From an uncultured Acetatifactor sp. (lineage in GTDB: Bacteria > Bacillota > Clostridia > Lachnospirales > Lachnospiraceae): 64,000 nt of DNA. The stretch lies in assembly GCA_934436245.1 (NCBI GenBank), contig CAKSAM010000003.1:62001-126000 (forward strand). The letters run 5' to 3'. Position 1 is the stretch's first letter, and each line of letters starts with the position of its first letter. The notes below the pieces were generated by a model that was given only the letters and a program-made list of their open reading frames with translations, did no database searches and was not told where the DNA came from. Below are positions 1 through 8,084 of the stretch, one piece after another. A program made the position numbers and the translations under genes.

Positions 1-503
1 AGCGGCTCCGCTCCTGGAGTGATGTACCGGTCATTATCATCTCCGCCCGTACCAAAGAACAGGAAAAGGTCGCCGCTCTGGATCTTGGCGCCGATGATTA
101 CATCACAAAGCCCTTTGGCACAGGAGAGCTCATGGCCCGCATTCGTACCTCCTTACGTCACAGCCATGCGCAGGCTCCCGGTCATATTTATAAAGCTCTG
201 GACCTGGAAATTGATTTTGAGAAACGTCTGATCCGTCTCCGGGGTGAAGAAATTCATCTGACCCAGATCGAGTATCAGCTACTTACGCTCTTAGCAGAAA
301 ATTCCGGAAGAGTCCTGACTTACAGTTATATCATGAATGCCATCTGGGGACCTTACATGGACAATAATAATCAGATCCTCAGGGTTAACATGGCCAATAT
401 CCGCAGAAAACTGGAGCAGAATCCCGCACAGCCGCAGTATGTATTCACCGAAATAGGTGTAGGATACCGCATGCGTGAAAATGAAAATACCGGAAATGTG
501 TAA
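1..503 (+). CDS. kdpE: KdpE-like response regulator, 5' end cut by window
   Basis: This is the last 166 residues of an OmpR/KdpE-family response regulator; the reading frame is open to the left edge. The visible part starts inside the receiver domain: VPVIIISART is the beta-4 strand region with the switch Ser, and the beta-5 Lys is in DDYITKPF. A winged-helix DNA-binding domain follows (LTQIEYQLLTLLAENSGRVL, then the recognition helix and the VGYRM wing that ends the family). KdpE pairs with the KdpD sensor kinase to activate the KdpFABC potassium pump; by family knowledge this gene should follow kdpD or the kdp operon off the left edge. The N-terminal acidic pocket and phospho-acceptor Asp are outside the window. 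The kdpE assignment rests on the winged-helix sequence; another OmpR-type regulator is possible. Confidence 0.8.
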   Translation, partial: RLRSWSDVPVIIISARTKEQEKVAALDLGADDYITKPFGTGELMARIRTSLRHSHAQAPGHIYKALDLEIDFEKRLIRLRGEEIHLTQIEYQLLTLLAENSGRVLTYSYIMNAIWGPYMDNNNQILRVNMANIRRKLEQNPAQPQYVFTEIGVGYRMRENENTGNV

Positions 504-522
504 GGCTGCTCTTTTATCCCTT

Positions 523-552
523 CCTGCGGATGGACCTTCCGGTCTTCCGCAG
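523..552. other. GC-rich hairpin after kdpE
   Basis: CCTGCGGA (523-530) pairs with TCCGCAGG (545-552), and an inner GACC/GGTC stem closes a TTCC loop. It lies 20 bases after the kdpE stop and between convergent genes, where a terminator would be expected. No T-run follows on either strand, so it is not a classical intrinsic terminator; it may protect 3' ends or terminate with help. Confidence 0.4.
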
Positions 553-618
553 GGAACCAGATCACTTTATCCGGATCATAGAAAATTCCTGTTTTTGGGG
601 CACTGTCTCCGTCGTGTT

Positions 619-1758
619 TCAGTGTTTTTCACTTTCCATCAGAATCAGGCGTTTTATCGCTTCTGCTCCATCAGCAAAATCTCCTTCCATGGTATCGTTA
701 TGGACCACGTAATCACAAATTTTACGATTTCTCTTTTCTGCATCAATAGACAGTATCCTCAGAGTTTTTTCCTCGGTATCGTAGTCGGAATCAATGATAT
801 CTGCGATCAGTTTTTCTTTGTCTCTTGCCACGTAAATGATATGGGTTGGGAACGAGCGCTTCATGGCGATGGCGCCGCACATATCCACAGGAATCACAGC
901 AAATTTTCCCTGATCCAGTAAAGCCTGAATGTCTTCCTTCCTCGTACCGTACCGTACACCGGCATATGCCGTTTTCTCAAAAAAGTTCATCCGGTCAAAG
1001 GCTTCCTCCGAAACATATTGATGACCGTAACGTCCCGGTTCCGTACAGTAATTCACCGGACGGACAAAAAGACTCTCCATCTCTGCACTTCCGGTGGTGT
1101 TGTTTCCGGCGATGCTACCGCCTCTGCCGGTGCACAAAGCTTCCGTGATCTCTCTCTTGCCTGAGCCGGAAGGCCCTACCAGTGCCAGTACCGCAGGTGC
1201 TGTGATTTTCTCTGTCCTGGAAGTAGATGCTTTCATGATCTGTTTCACCAGCGATACAAATTCCGCCATAGTATTCACAGACAAAAGTCCTGTCATTTTT
1301 GCGTTCCATGGTTTACGCATCAGCACAGGATATTCCGCTTTGCTGTCCAGAATATTATGAATAGCATCATCCAGTACAATATCGAAATGCACACGATCTT
1401 TGGCACTGCCCAGAATGATATTCTCCGGAGACAGTTCAGGAAACTGCGTCATGATCTGCTCCGCCCGCACTCCCATAAAATGCGGTGACACCGCTGTAAT
1501 AAAAAAAACGTCCGCAATCTGCATCAGCCGGCGGATCCCACGTTTCGTTTCCTCCGTGGGAATCTGCCTCCGGTACAGTTCCGGATCGTTATAAAATTCC
1601 TTGATCACCGACGTCCGTCCCTCATTGGACCAGGAAGTGATCTCTTCCAGGCGGTAAGGCTGCTCCGGATGATATTTTTCGTTTGCCATACGGATGGCGA
1701 TACTGTTAAACGGGGCGGTAACGTCGTCCCAGTCGATACCGATGCTAGGTCTGAGCAT
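619..1758 (-). CDS. 5'-nucleotidase (NT5C-like) fused to guanylate kinase-like domain
   Basis: A 379-residue two-domain protein. Residues 1-170 look like a 5'(3')-deoxyribonucleotidase of the HAD superfamily: IDWDDV carries the nucleophile/acid Asp pair (Asp9 and Asp11), ITAVSP is motif II, and a Lys followed by VLDDA gives motifs III and IV. Residues about 187-379 look like guanylate kinase: a P-loop GPSGSGKR at 195-202, the GMP-binding stretch RPVNYCTEPGRYG, then YVSEEAFDRM and the YGT segment. One half would remove phosphate from (d)NMPs and the other would phosphorylate GMP, so the pairing is odd and may serve nucleotide salvage or sensing. The start has GAGGACT upstream at good spacing. 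The fusion itself is seen in the sequence; catalytic activity of each half is inferred. Confidence 0.75.
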   Translation of the reverse strand: MLRPSIGIDWDDVTAPFNSIAIRMANEKYHPEQPYRLEEITSWSNEGRTSVIKEFYNDPELYRRQIPTEETKRGIRRLMQIADVFFITAVSPHFMGVRAEQIMTQFPELSPENIILGSAKDRVHFDIVLDDAIHNILDSKAEYPVLMRKPWNAKMTGLLSVNTMAEFVSLVKQIMKASTSRTEKITAPAVLALVGPSGSGKREITEALCTGRGGSIAGNNTTGSAEMESLFVRPVNYCTEPGRYGHQYVSEEAFDRMNFFEKTAYAGVRYGTRKEDIQALLDQGKFAVIPVDMCGAIAMKRSFPTHIIYVARDKEKLIADIIDSDYDTEEKTLRILSIDAEKRNRKICDYVVHNDTMEGDFADGAEAIKRLILMESEKH

Positions 1759-1861
1759 ACTGAAGTCCTCTTTGCATTCTCATAATTTAAATCCACTACT
1801 GCTTCATCACAAGAATAACACAAACAGGTACACAACACAATCCATACAGTGCCAGATGTCT

Positions 1862-2461
1862 CTAACCTTTCATAGTCTCTTCCAGAATCTGCAGACAATT
1901 CTGCATGGAAGCTTCGAATTCTTCCTCATTATTATTTTGGAACAGGATCAGGTCATCCTTCACCTTAGGGTCATCCAGATTCTTCGGAATGGAGAAATCA
2001 CAGGAAGCAATATATTCATCCCAGTGTGCCAGCTTCCAGGTATCACGATCGGAATTTCTGGCGATCATGCGCTCATGCACGATTTCCGGAGAAGTCTCTA
2101 CCCATACCACTACCAATGTGGCGTTTTTCTCCGCCAGCTTTGCCTTGAGACTGTTGATATACTCTATATCCCGGATTTCCTGTGTAAAAGGTGCATTGAT
2201 CAGCACAATATCATCATAGTCCAATGCCTCCATGGCCAGATCCACAACACACTCATACTCATAATCACGAATATTTTTCTCAAAGAAATCACTGCTTCTG
2301 TCATAAGGCTGTCCCGCTACTACAAAGATCTGTTTTGATAGTGTGATCAAAGTATCCTTATCCAGATATACCACATGCTGCAGTCTCTTCGCCAGTGCTT
2401 TGGAAATATAAGTCTTTCCACATGCGGGAGGTGAAGTTACAAGAATCAGTTTCTTAACCAT
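1862..2461 (-). CDS. P-loop kinase of the AAA/zeta-toxin-like type
   Basis: A 199-residue single-domain P-loop protein. Walker A is TSPPACGKT at the N terminus, followed by a KDT motif typical of small-molecule or nucleotide kinases, then a beta strand VLINAPF and a lid region with ERMIARNSDRDTWK. This architecture fits the AAA_33/zeta-like kinases that phosphorylate small metabolites; the substrate cannot be read from the sequence. I chose the ATG at 2461 over the one six bases upstream because AAGGAAG sits about seven bases before it. There is no antitoxin-like partner, so I do not call it a toxin. Confidence 0.7.
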   Translation of the reverse strand: MVKKLILVTSPPACGKTYISKALAKRLQHVVYLDKDTLITLSKQIFVVAGQPYDRSSDFFEKNIRDYEYECVVDLAMEALDYDDIVLINAPFTQEIRDIEYINSLKAKLAEKNATLVVVWVETSPEIVHERMIARNSDRDTWKLAHWDEYIASCDFSIPKNLDDPKVKDDLILFQNNNEEEFEASMQNCLQILEETMKG

Positions 2462-2516
2462 AAACATCTTCCTTTCTTATATGTATTGTTTATTATTACC
2501 TGTCCTCTTTTCATTA

Positions 2517-2545
2517 GATATATCGTATTTTTTTGAGATTGTCAA
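2517..2545 (-). promoter_or_regulatory. Promoter for the P-loop kinase gene
   Basis: On the minus strand, TTGACA (2540-2545) and TATATC (2517-2522) are separated by 17 bases. It sits about 55 bases upstream of the kinase start. Confidence 0.6.
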
Positions 2546-2603
2546 CTAATTATCAAAGTATTTTGTGATAATGCACAACTGGCTTTTTCTCTGAATTGCA
2601 CAA

Positions 2604-2632
2604 TTGTTTTTTTCATATTCTGTTTGTACAAT
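2604..2632 (+). promoter_or_regulatory. Likely promoter for the 85-residue helical protein
   Basis: TTGTTT (2604-2609), a 17-base spacer, then TACAAT (2627-2632), about 30 bases upstream of the start at 2664. The -35 box is weak. Confidence 0.45.
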
Positions 2633-2663
2633 ATTTTATATGATACCTACGGAGGACATGTTT

Positions 2664-2921
2664 ATGGAAAAATCAGATAAGCTCGAAAGAATTTTTAACA
2701 AACTCTGTCATCTCAATATTCGCGTACATAACCTTGCATCACGGATATCTTACTATGAACAGGACTCTTCATTGAGTGACCTGTACAACCAACTGAATAG
2801 TATAGAAGCATTAATAGATAAGCTCGACATCCAGATTTCCGCCATTGAAGGATCCAGCATTTCTGATATTGAACATAACGTAGAATTAATTGTAAAAAAT
2901 AAGAGACTTAAAAACTGTTAG
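2664..2921 (+). CDS. Small helical protein of unknown function
   Basis: An 85-residue soluble protein I do not recognise. It is rich in Leu, Ile, Asp and Glu, and heptad-like spacing suggests two or three helices or a short coiled coil. There are no cysteines before the C-terminal one and no membrane segment. The start at 2664 is chosen because GGAGG lies eight bases upstream; an in-frame upstream ATG would read through that ribosome binding site. It has its own promoter and no operon partner. Confidence 0.65.
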   Translation: MEKSDKLERIFNKLCHLNIRVHNLASRISYYEQDSSLSDLYNQLNSIEALIDKLDIQISAIEGSSISDIEHNVELIVKNKRLKNC

Positions 2922-2968
2922 TGCCTGAATTTCTGTCTATAAAGCGTATAACTTTATTCCTTGTTTTT

Positions 2969-2999
2969 TGTTGACTTGTCAACATCAATGTGCTACACT
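2969..2999 (+). promoter_or_regulatory. MarR-gene promoter with palindromic operator
   Basis: TTGACT (2971-2976), a 17-base spacer and TACACT (2994-2999) form a good promoter. The -35 box lies inside the near-perfect palindrome TGTTGAC-TT-GTCAACA (2969-2984). A second, looser GTTG...CAAC repeat follows at about 3007-3020. The position suggests autoregulation by the MarR protein encoded just downstream. Confidence 0.65.
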
Positions 3000-3040
3000 T
3001 CATAAAGTTGCTGTATCAACATTTTACAGGAGGATTGTCC

Positions 3041-3511
3041 ATGCAGGATCGTTTTGAAAGATTTGTAGTATCTATCACAGAATTGCACCGTTATCTACAA
3101 AAATTGAAAGAACTGGAAATGGGACAGATGGACTTAAAAGCCGGTTATACCATGTGTCTATATTATCTGGGAAAGCACCCGGAGGGGCTGACCGCCACAC
3201 AGCTGACAGAGCTGTGCAAGGAAGACAAGGCCGCCATCTCCCGCACCTTAAGCCAGTTAAGTGCCAAGGGACTGGTGTCCTGCGAACTGCCGGGAAATAA
3301 ACGTTCCTACCGTACGCTATATTATCTGACAGCGGAAGGCAGCACTGTTGTCAAAAAAATCGGTTCCCGGATTTATTCCGCACTGGCTCACGGCGGTGAT
3401 GGTATGACTGAGGAGCAGCGTGTAAATCTCTATGATTCTCTGGAACGGATCTCACACAATCTGGAGCAGTATCTCGCTGAATTTTCTGTAGAGCATCCTA
3501 CTGAAAAATGA
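3041..3511 (+). CDS. MarR-family transcriptional regulator
   Basis: A 156-residue winged-helix regulator of the MarR family, which normally act as dimers that bind palindromic operators and release on ligand or oxidant binding. The HTH is at about residues 48-70 (LTATQLTELCKEDKAAISRTL), followed by the wing (SAKGLVSCELPGNKRSYRTLYYLTAEG). N- and C-terminal helices provide dimerisation. The start at 3041 has AGGAGG upstream; a longer in-frame version would overlap the promoter. There is no adjacent efflux pump, so the target may be its own gene or DegV downstream. The palindrome in its promoter supports autoregulation. Confidence 0.88.
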   Translation: MQDRFERFVVSITELHRYLQKLKELEMGQMDLKAGYTMCLYYLGKHPEGLTATQLTELCKEDKAAISRTLSQLSAKGLVSCELPGNKRSYRTLYYLTAEGSTVVKKIGSRIYSALAHGGDGMTEEQRVNLYDSLERISHNLEQYLAEFSVEHPTEK

Positions 3512-3596
3512 TTCATCCGGCAGATGCTCCGGCACATTTCCGCATAGGAGAATATTGCATCGTTATAATTATAGTAGAAAGAACAGGAAATAAATT

Positions 3597-4439
3597 ATGG
3601 AAAAAATACGTTTTATCACGGACTCCGCATCCGATATGAATCATCCAAGAGAGGACGTCACAATCCTGCCTCTGCATATCCGCTTCGGCGATGAGGAATA
3701 TGCAGATGGTGTCACCATCAGTCACAGGGAATTTTACGAAAAACTGATTGAAAGCGATACCCTGCCCACTACCAGCCTGGTGTCTCCCTCCGTCTTCGAG
3801 GAAGCTTATGAAAAAGCTGTGTCTAACGGAGAAACTGTAATCGTTATCACGATCTCCAGCAAATTATCGGGCACCTGTCAGAGTGCCCGGATTGCTGCTG
3901 AAGATTACGAGGGTAACGTCTTCGTTATAGATAGTCTGAATGCCACCATTGGAGAACGGATTCTGGTGGAATATGGCATGCAATTAAAGGATCAGGGAAA
4001 AACTGTGAAAGAAATTGTATGTGCTCTGGAATCGCAGAAACACAAGATCCACACTATGGGGCTCTTGGACACCCTGGAATATCTGAAAAAAGGCGGCCGT
4101 ATCTCCCCTACTGTGGCATTCATCGGCGGTGCTCTTGCCATCAAACCTGTAGTAGCAGTCTCTGACGGTGAGATCATTATGCTGGGCAAAGCCCGCGGTT
4201 CCAAAAATGGCAGTAACTTCCTCATACGTGAAATCGAAAAAGCTGACGGTGTGGATTTTTCCAAGCCCTTCTGTCTGGGTTATACCGGTCTGAGTGATGA
4301 ACTTTTGCAGAAATACATTCACGACAGTGAGCATCTCTGGAAGGATTACGCAAACGATCTTCCTATCAGCACCCTGGGTGCCACCATCGGAACCCATGTG
4401 GGCCCCGGTGCCGTTGCCGTTGCATTTTTCGAACATTAA
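3597..4439 (+). CDS. DegV-family fatty-acid-binding protein
   Basis: A 280-residue full-length DegV/FakB-type protein. Family members bind a fatty acid and present it to the FakA kinase for phospholipid synthesis. Hallmarks seen are the N-terminal ITDSASD, the TTSLVSPS segment, the EYLKKGGRIS motif with the lipid-head-contacting region, and the C-terminal GTHVGPGA. A TATAAT at 3564-3569 is a possible -10 box. No fakA is visible nearby. It lies downstream of marR on the same strand, 85 bases away, and could be separately transcribed. Confidence 0.9.
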   Translation: MEKIRFITDSASDMNHPREDVTILPLHIRFGDEEYADGVTISHREFYEKLIESDTLPTTSLVSPSVFEEAYEKAVSNGETVIVITISSKLSGTCQSARIAAEDYEGNVFVIDSLNATIGERILVEYGMQLKDQGKTVKEIVCALESQKHKIHTMGLLDTLEYLKKGGRISPTVAFIGGALAIKPVVAVSDGEIIMLGKARGSKNGSNFLIREIEKADGVDFSKPFCLGYTGLSDELLQKYIHDSEHLWKDYANDLPISTLGATIGTHVGPGAVAVAFFEH

Positions 4440-4530
4440 ACCTATTATGATTTTTTCCATTTACTCAAAAATTTGATATGGATTTTGAATAGGTTATAAT
4501 TGTTCTGGCAGTTGGCAGCCGCAATCTAAA

Positions 4531-4563
4531 AAATCCCGAAGACCTTGCATGGTCTCCGGGATT
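4531..4563 (-). terminator. Terminator between degV-like gene and cstA
   Basis: AAATCCCGAAGACC and GGTCTCCGGGATT form a stem with one mismatch and a six-base loop. On the minus strand it is followed by a T-run, so it terminates cstA. On the plus strand it is followed by a T-rich stretch and may also serve the convergent DegV gene. Confidence 0.8.
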
Positions 4564-4601
4564 CTTATTATTCTTAACTTATCATTTGTATCCTGAGCTT
4601 A

Positions 4602-6335
4602 TCAAGCTGCCTTTTTAGCTTTCTTCTCTTTCATCTGCTTAACGAAGGTCTGTGCACCTTCCACTACCAGGAAGATAGCCAGAACTGCCATTGCAGCTGC
4701 GAAGAACAGCTGGAACCAGTCACCCCATGCAGCAGTGCCGGCACCGATTGCCTTGCACTTGTTGATCACAGTGATCACCAGGCTGGTCAGGGTTGCAGCA
4801 AGCATGAATACCATAGGGAAGAAGAACATCTTGTTGTTCTTACCGACTTCACCCAGCCATGCAGCTACTGCCATCAAAGCGATACCTGCCAGCAGCTGGT
4901 TCGCAGCACCGAACAGACCCCAGATCTGGCTTAAGGACAGACCGCCGAGGATACAACCGATCACTACCATGGATACGGTACCGAACAGAGGATGAGCCAG
5001 CACCTTACGTGCACCCTTAGCATCCTTGTAAGTAGCCTCGCCTTCCTTCAGGAACAGCTCGGAGAACATGAAACGGCTCAGACGGGTACCGGTATCCAGA
5101 CTGGTCAGTGCAAATACAGATACAGACAGAGTTAACAATGCATAGATGGTACCGTATGCCTTGGAGGTCTCGGCACCGAACATGGATGCAATACCTGCAG
5201 CGAATGCAGCCGCGGGAGATCCAAACTCACCATTTAAGTATTTCTGATATACTGCACCGACTGCTACCAGGGCGATGATACCCAGAGCAGACTCGATCAG
5301 CATGGAGCCGTAACCGATAGCCTTGGCATCCTTCTCGTTCGCCAGCTGCTTGGAAGAAGTACCGGTAGCGATCAGGCTGTGGAAACCGGAGCATGCACCA
5401 CATGCTACAGTAATGAACAGCATGGGGAACAGAGTCTGTCCTGCCTTGGGCTCCCAACTGGTGAAAGCGGGAATATCAAATGCAACCGTACCGGTGAAAG
5501 CACCTGCAACCACACCGATAAATGCCAGGCCGATCATAGCGTACAGCAGGAAGCTGGACAGATAGTCACGGGGCTGTAACAGGATCCATACGGGAACCAG
5601 GGAAGCCACTGCGATGTACACACCTACGAATACGATCCATGCAATACGGTTCATTGCGAAACCAACATTCAGACCAAGAACAGTGATAATTACGATACCG
5701 ATGATACCACCGATGGTAGCGGGCAGGGTCTTAACGCCCATTCTGTTGGTCACATAACCATAAATAACAGCCAGCACGATAAATAACAGAGAGATCATTG
5801 CTGTAGACTGGTTACCGGTAGGATTGGTCACAAAACCGAATGCGGTCTTACCGGCATCGTCTGCCAGGGTCAGGAAAGTACCTGCCACGATATTAACGAA
5901 AGAAGCGATTACCAGGATCAGCACCAGAAGTGCGAAAATGATAAAAAGCTTCTTAGCTCTGGATCCCATGGAATCCTCGATGATCTCACCTACAGATTTA
6001 CCGTCATGTCTGATAGATGCAAATAAAGATCCGAAGTCCTGCAGACCGCCGAAGAAAATACCACCGATAATACACCACAGGAATACGGGAACCCATCCGA
6101 AGATGGAAGCCTGAATCGGTCCGTTGATCGGGCCTGCTCCGGCGATAGATGAAAAATGATGACCCATAAGTACGGCAGGCTTAGCTGCGACGTAATCCAC
6201 ACCATCCTCCTTCTCAATTGCAGGAGTCTTCTTGGTAGGATCGATGCCCCACTGTTTTGCCAGCCAGGAGCCATAGAACACATAGCCGATAAACAACAGT
6301 ACAATAGCGGCTACAACGATTAATAATGCTGTCAT
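4602..6335 (-). CDS. cstA: Carbon starvation protein CstA, peptide/pyruvate transporter
   Basis: A 577-residue polytopic membrane protein of the CstA family. By family knowledge it imports peptides or pyruvate during starvation. It opens with a signal-anchor-like helix (LLIVVAAIVLLFIGYVFYG) and carries the family stretch AAKPAVLMGHHFSSIAGAGPI and the GACSGFHSLIATGTSSKQL segment. More than a dozen hydrophobic helices are evident, and the tail is short and Lys-rich. I chose the ATG at 6335, preceded by AAGGAG, rather than a longer frame that would overlap the upstream gene. It is co-transcribed with the gene at 6365-6880, 29 bases upstream. Confidence 0.93.
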   Translation of the reverse strand: MTALLIVVAAIVLLFIGYVFYGSWLAKQWGIDPTKKTPAIEKEDGVDYVAAKPAVLMGHHFSSIAGAGPINGPIQASIFGWVPVFLWCIIGGIFFGGLQDFGSLFASIRHDGKSVGEIIEDSMGSRAKKLFIIFALLVLILVIASFVNIVAGTFLTLADDAGKTAFGFVTNPTGNQSTAMISLLFIVLAVIYGYVTNRMGVKTLPATIGGIIGIVIITVLGLNVGFAMNRIAWIVFVGVYIAVASLVPVWILLQPRDYLSSFLLYAMIGLAFIGVVAGAFTGTVAFDIPAFTSWEPKAGQTLFPMLFITVACGACSGFHSLIATGTSSKQLANEKDAKAIGYGSMLIESALGIIALVAVGAVYQKYLNGEFGSPAAAFAAGIASMFGAETSKAYGTIYALLTLSVSVFALTSLDTGTRLSRFMFSELFLKEGEATYKDAKGARKVLAHPLFGTVSMVVIGCILGGLSLSQIWGLFGAANQLLAGIALMAVAAWLGEVGKNNKMFFFPMVFMLAATLTSLVITVINKCKAIGAGTAAWGDWFQLFFAAAMAVLAIFLVVEGAQTFVKQMKEKKAKKAA

Positions 6336-6364
6336 TTGTGTTTCTCCTTTTCTTATACACAGAT

Positions 6365-6880
6365 TTAATAATTTATTGCCTTTTTTACGAGCTTCTTCAG
6401 AATCTGTCCGTGGCGGTTGTGGACGATCCGACCCGAAGACAGCTCGGCGACAATCAGACGATAATTGCTCCAGCCATGGAATCCCCAGAGATAACTCTGA
6501 TAATGTTTGCACTTTTTCACCTGTGCAAGGGCATCTTCCTTAGCATGACCGGCCAGAATGATCAGGACGACATCACTGTTACGATGGTTGGAAGACGGTT
6601 GCACATCCGCAGTACCTCTCTCCCAGGCAATGGAGTCCAGCTCCAGAAGCCGTTCCTTTGACAGAGACTCTTCTGTTGCAAAATACACTTTTTCGTTGGT
6701 GTCAATATCTGCCACTTTGGCTTTCTTGATCAGAAAATACTGTTCATTATGAGATCCGAAGACCGCTTCGGCTGCGAATGGCGGTTCTACAGCCTCGGTC
6801 CTGATATTATAGTAAGTCTGATAAGATCGCAGGATGCGTGTTAACGCCTCCGTAGGGGTAAGTGTCTTTTGTAATTCCAT
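6365..6880 (-). CDS. Conserved hypothetical upstream of cstA
   Basis: A 171-residue soluble protein that I cannot name. Visible features are a mixed alpha/beta core with VYFATEE and a hydrophobic VVLIILAGHA strand, then a conserved-looking WGFHGWSNYRLIVAELSSG segment and a basic C terminus. It lies 29 bases upstream of cstA with the same orientation and a good AAGGAAA ribosome binding site. It could be a regulatory or accessory partner of the transporter, but that is inference from position only. Confidence 0.65.
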   Translation of the reverse strand: MELQKTLTPTEALTRILRSYQTYYNIRTEAVEPPFAAEAVFGSHNEQYFLIKKAKVADIDTNEKVYFATEESLSKERLLELDSIAWERGTADVQPSSNHRNSDVVLIILAGHAKEDALAQVKKCKHYQSYLWGFHGWSNYRLIVAELSSGRIVHNRHGQILKKLVKKAINY

Positions 6881-6936
6881 TCTGATTTCCTTTTAAGCAT
6901 GCGTAATCGATTGTATTTACGTTTACGCTGTTTATA

Positions 6937-6965
6937 ACTTTAGCACGCCGAAGCGTTGAATGCAA
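6937..6965 (-). promoter_or_regulatory. Promoter of the cstA operon
   Basis: Minus-strand TTGCAT (6960-6965), a 17-base spacer and TAAAGT (6937-6942). The spacer holds the short palindrome ACGC-TTCG-GCGT, a possible operator. The rest of the 6881-7164 gap is AT-rich; I see no gene in it. Confidence 0.6.
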
Positions 6966-7164
6966 TGGATTTTTTAGCATTACTTTACACTTTTTTAACA
7001 AATACGTGCTTTATCGTTATATAATAGTCCTCCGGAAGCATTTTTCCAAGGTGCAATTTTAACCTAAATACCATTACAAATTTAATCTTTTCGTACCAGT
7101 AAAACGCAGTGTCTGCTTATTCTATCATTCTTCTCCCAAACAGAAGACAGTTTTCCGAAATATA

Positions 7165-7212
7165 ATAAAAAAGGCAGATACCGTCTCATTTTCATGAAAT
7201 CAGTCTCTGCCT
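7165..7212 (-). terminator. Terminator of the DUF1622 gene
   Basis: AGGCAGA (7172-7178) pairs with TCTGCCT (7206-7212) around an internal TTTCATGAAA; on the minus strand six T follow. It begins eight bases after the DUF1622 stop. Confidence 0.75.
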
Positions 7213-7219
7213 CACTGTT

Positions 7220-7549
7220 TTATGAATGGTTCTTCTCTTCCTTGATCTCCCAGTGGATCAGGAATGTCAAAGCTGCCCGGAGTCCGATGATCCCTGCTAC
7301 AGTAACAATCTCCTTCCAGTCTCTGACAATAACTGTTTTCAAAATCTCACTGCACAGCTTGAACTCCAGTCCCACAGCAAGCCCCTGTGCAAGAGTGATC
7401 TTCATATCCGGCACCCGTCGTACATAATTGTAAAAGCCCTTCACACCGGAGAGAATAATAACGATCACCCCGACAAATTCAAAGAATAGTATCGCAATCT
7501 GAACAATATTGTTCATGGTAGTTTCCAGAAATTCCATGATGATCTCCAT
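7220..7549 (-). CDS. DUF1622 family membrane protein
   Basis: A 109-residue small membrane protein matching the DUF1622 pattern. It has an N-terminal helix (IVQIAILFFEFVGVIVIILSGV), then LAQGLAVGLEFKLCSEILKTVI, then WKEIVTVAGIIGLRAALTFLIHWEI. The family has no assigned function. Start choice is uncertain: the ATG at 7549 has GGGGGC upstream, and an ATG twelve bases further in has GGAG. It is monocistronic, with its own promoter and terminator. Confidence 0.8.
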   Translation of the reverse strand: MEIIMEFLETTMNNIVQIAILFFEFVGVIVIILSGVKGFYNYVRRVPDMKITLAQGLAVGLEFKLCSEILKTVIVRDWKEIVTVAGIIGLRAALTFLIHWEIKEEKNHS

Positions 7550-7581
7550 ACGCAGCCCCCGTTTATCGTACATTTGCATTT

Positions 7582-7610
7582 ATTGTAGCGTATCCCCAGA
7601 GACTGTGCAA
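7582..7610 (-). promoter_or_regulatory. Promoter of the DUF1622 gene
   Basis: Minus-strand TTGCAC (7605-7610), a 17-base spacer and TACAAT (7582-7587), about 30 bases upstream of the coding start. Confidence 0.6.
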
Positions 7611-7652
7611 GATACATCTTCATTTCTATTCACATTTCTATTCACATTACCT

Positions 7653-8084
7653 TCACTGCTTCTCTTCTTTCAACAATTCCTGCATGGTATGCCATCCAAG
7701 CACCGCACATTTTACTCTGGCGGGCATATGGGCGATATCCTGCAATACGGAGGCCTCTTCCAGCTCGTCCTTCTCTTCGTCGGTGATACTTCCCTTGATC
7801 ATTTTCAGGAACAGGTCTGCCAGATGCAATGCTTCCTCCCTGCTCCTGCCGATGACCAGTTCCAGCATCATGTCTGCGGAAGCCTGGGAGATGGCACAGC
7901 CGTCTCCTTCAAAAGCTCCGTCCACTACTATGCCATCCTCCACCTTCAGTTCCAGAAAAATATCATCGCCGCAGCTTGGGTTGACACCTTCCAACACCAG
8001 ATTGGCATCCTCCAGCTTGTGTTTGTGATACGGATGCAGATTGTGCTCCGTCAGGATCTCATTATAAAATGTCTTATTCTCCAT
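7653..8084 (-). CDS. sufU: Fe-S assembly protein SufU
   Basis: A 143-residue SufU, the Gram-positive partner that accepts persulfide sulfur from SufS through a zinc-held cysteine. Expected metal ligands are present: Cys in NPSCGDD, Cys in GDGCAIS and Cys in ARVKCAVLGW, together with an Asp. The long insert ADLFLKMIKG between them is the SufU-specific region that separates it from IscU. It is the last gene of the sufCBDSU operon and overlaps sufS by 11 bases, which suggests translational coupling. Confidence 0.95.
   Translation of the reverse strand: MENKTFYNEILTEHNLHPYHKHKLEDANLVLEGVNPSCGDDIFLELKVEDGIVVDGAFEGDGCAISQASADMMLELVIGRSREEALHLADLFLKMIKGSITDEEKDELEEASVLQDIAHMPARVKCAVLGWHTMQELLKEEKQ

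Noticed and set aside
523..552. Hairpin as an intrinsic terminator
   Set aside because: No T-run follows on either strand, so it is listed only as a hairpin.
1862..2461. Zeta toxin
   Set aside because: The P-loop fold fits, but there is no antitoxin partner and the key toxin residues cannot be verified.
6990..7050. A possible plus-strand promoter (TTAACA ... TATATAAT)
   Set aside because: No gene or clear RNA follows before the terminator of the next gene, and the spacing is poor.
7618..7650. Direct repeats of CATTTCTATTCA after sufU
   Set aside because: They are short and imperfect, with no stem and no link to a gene start.
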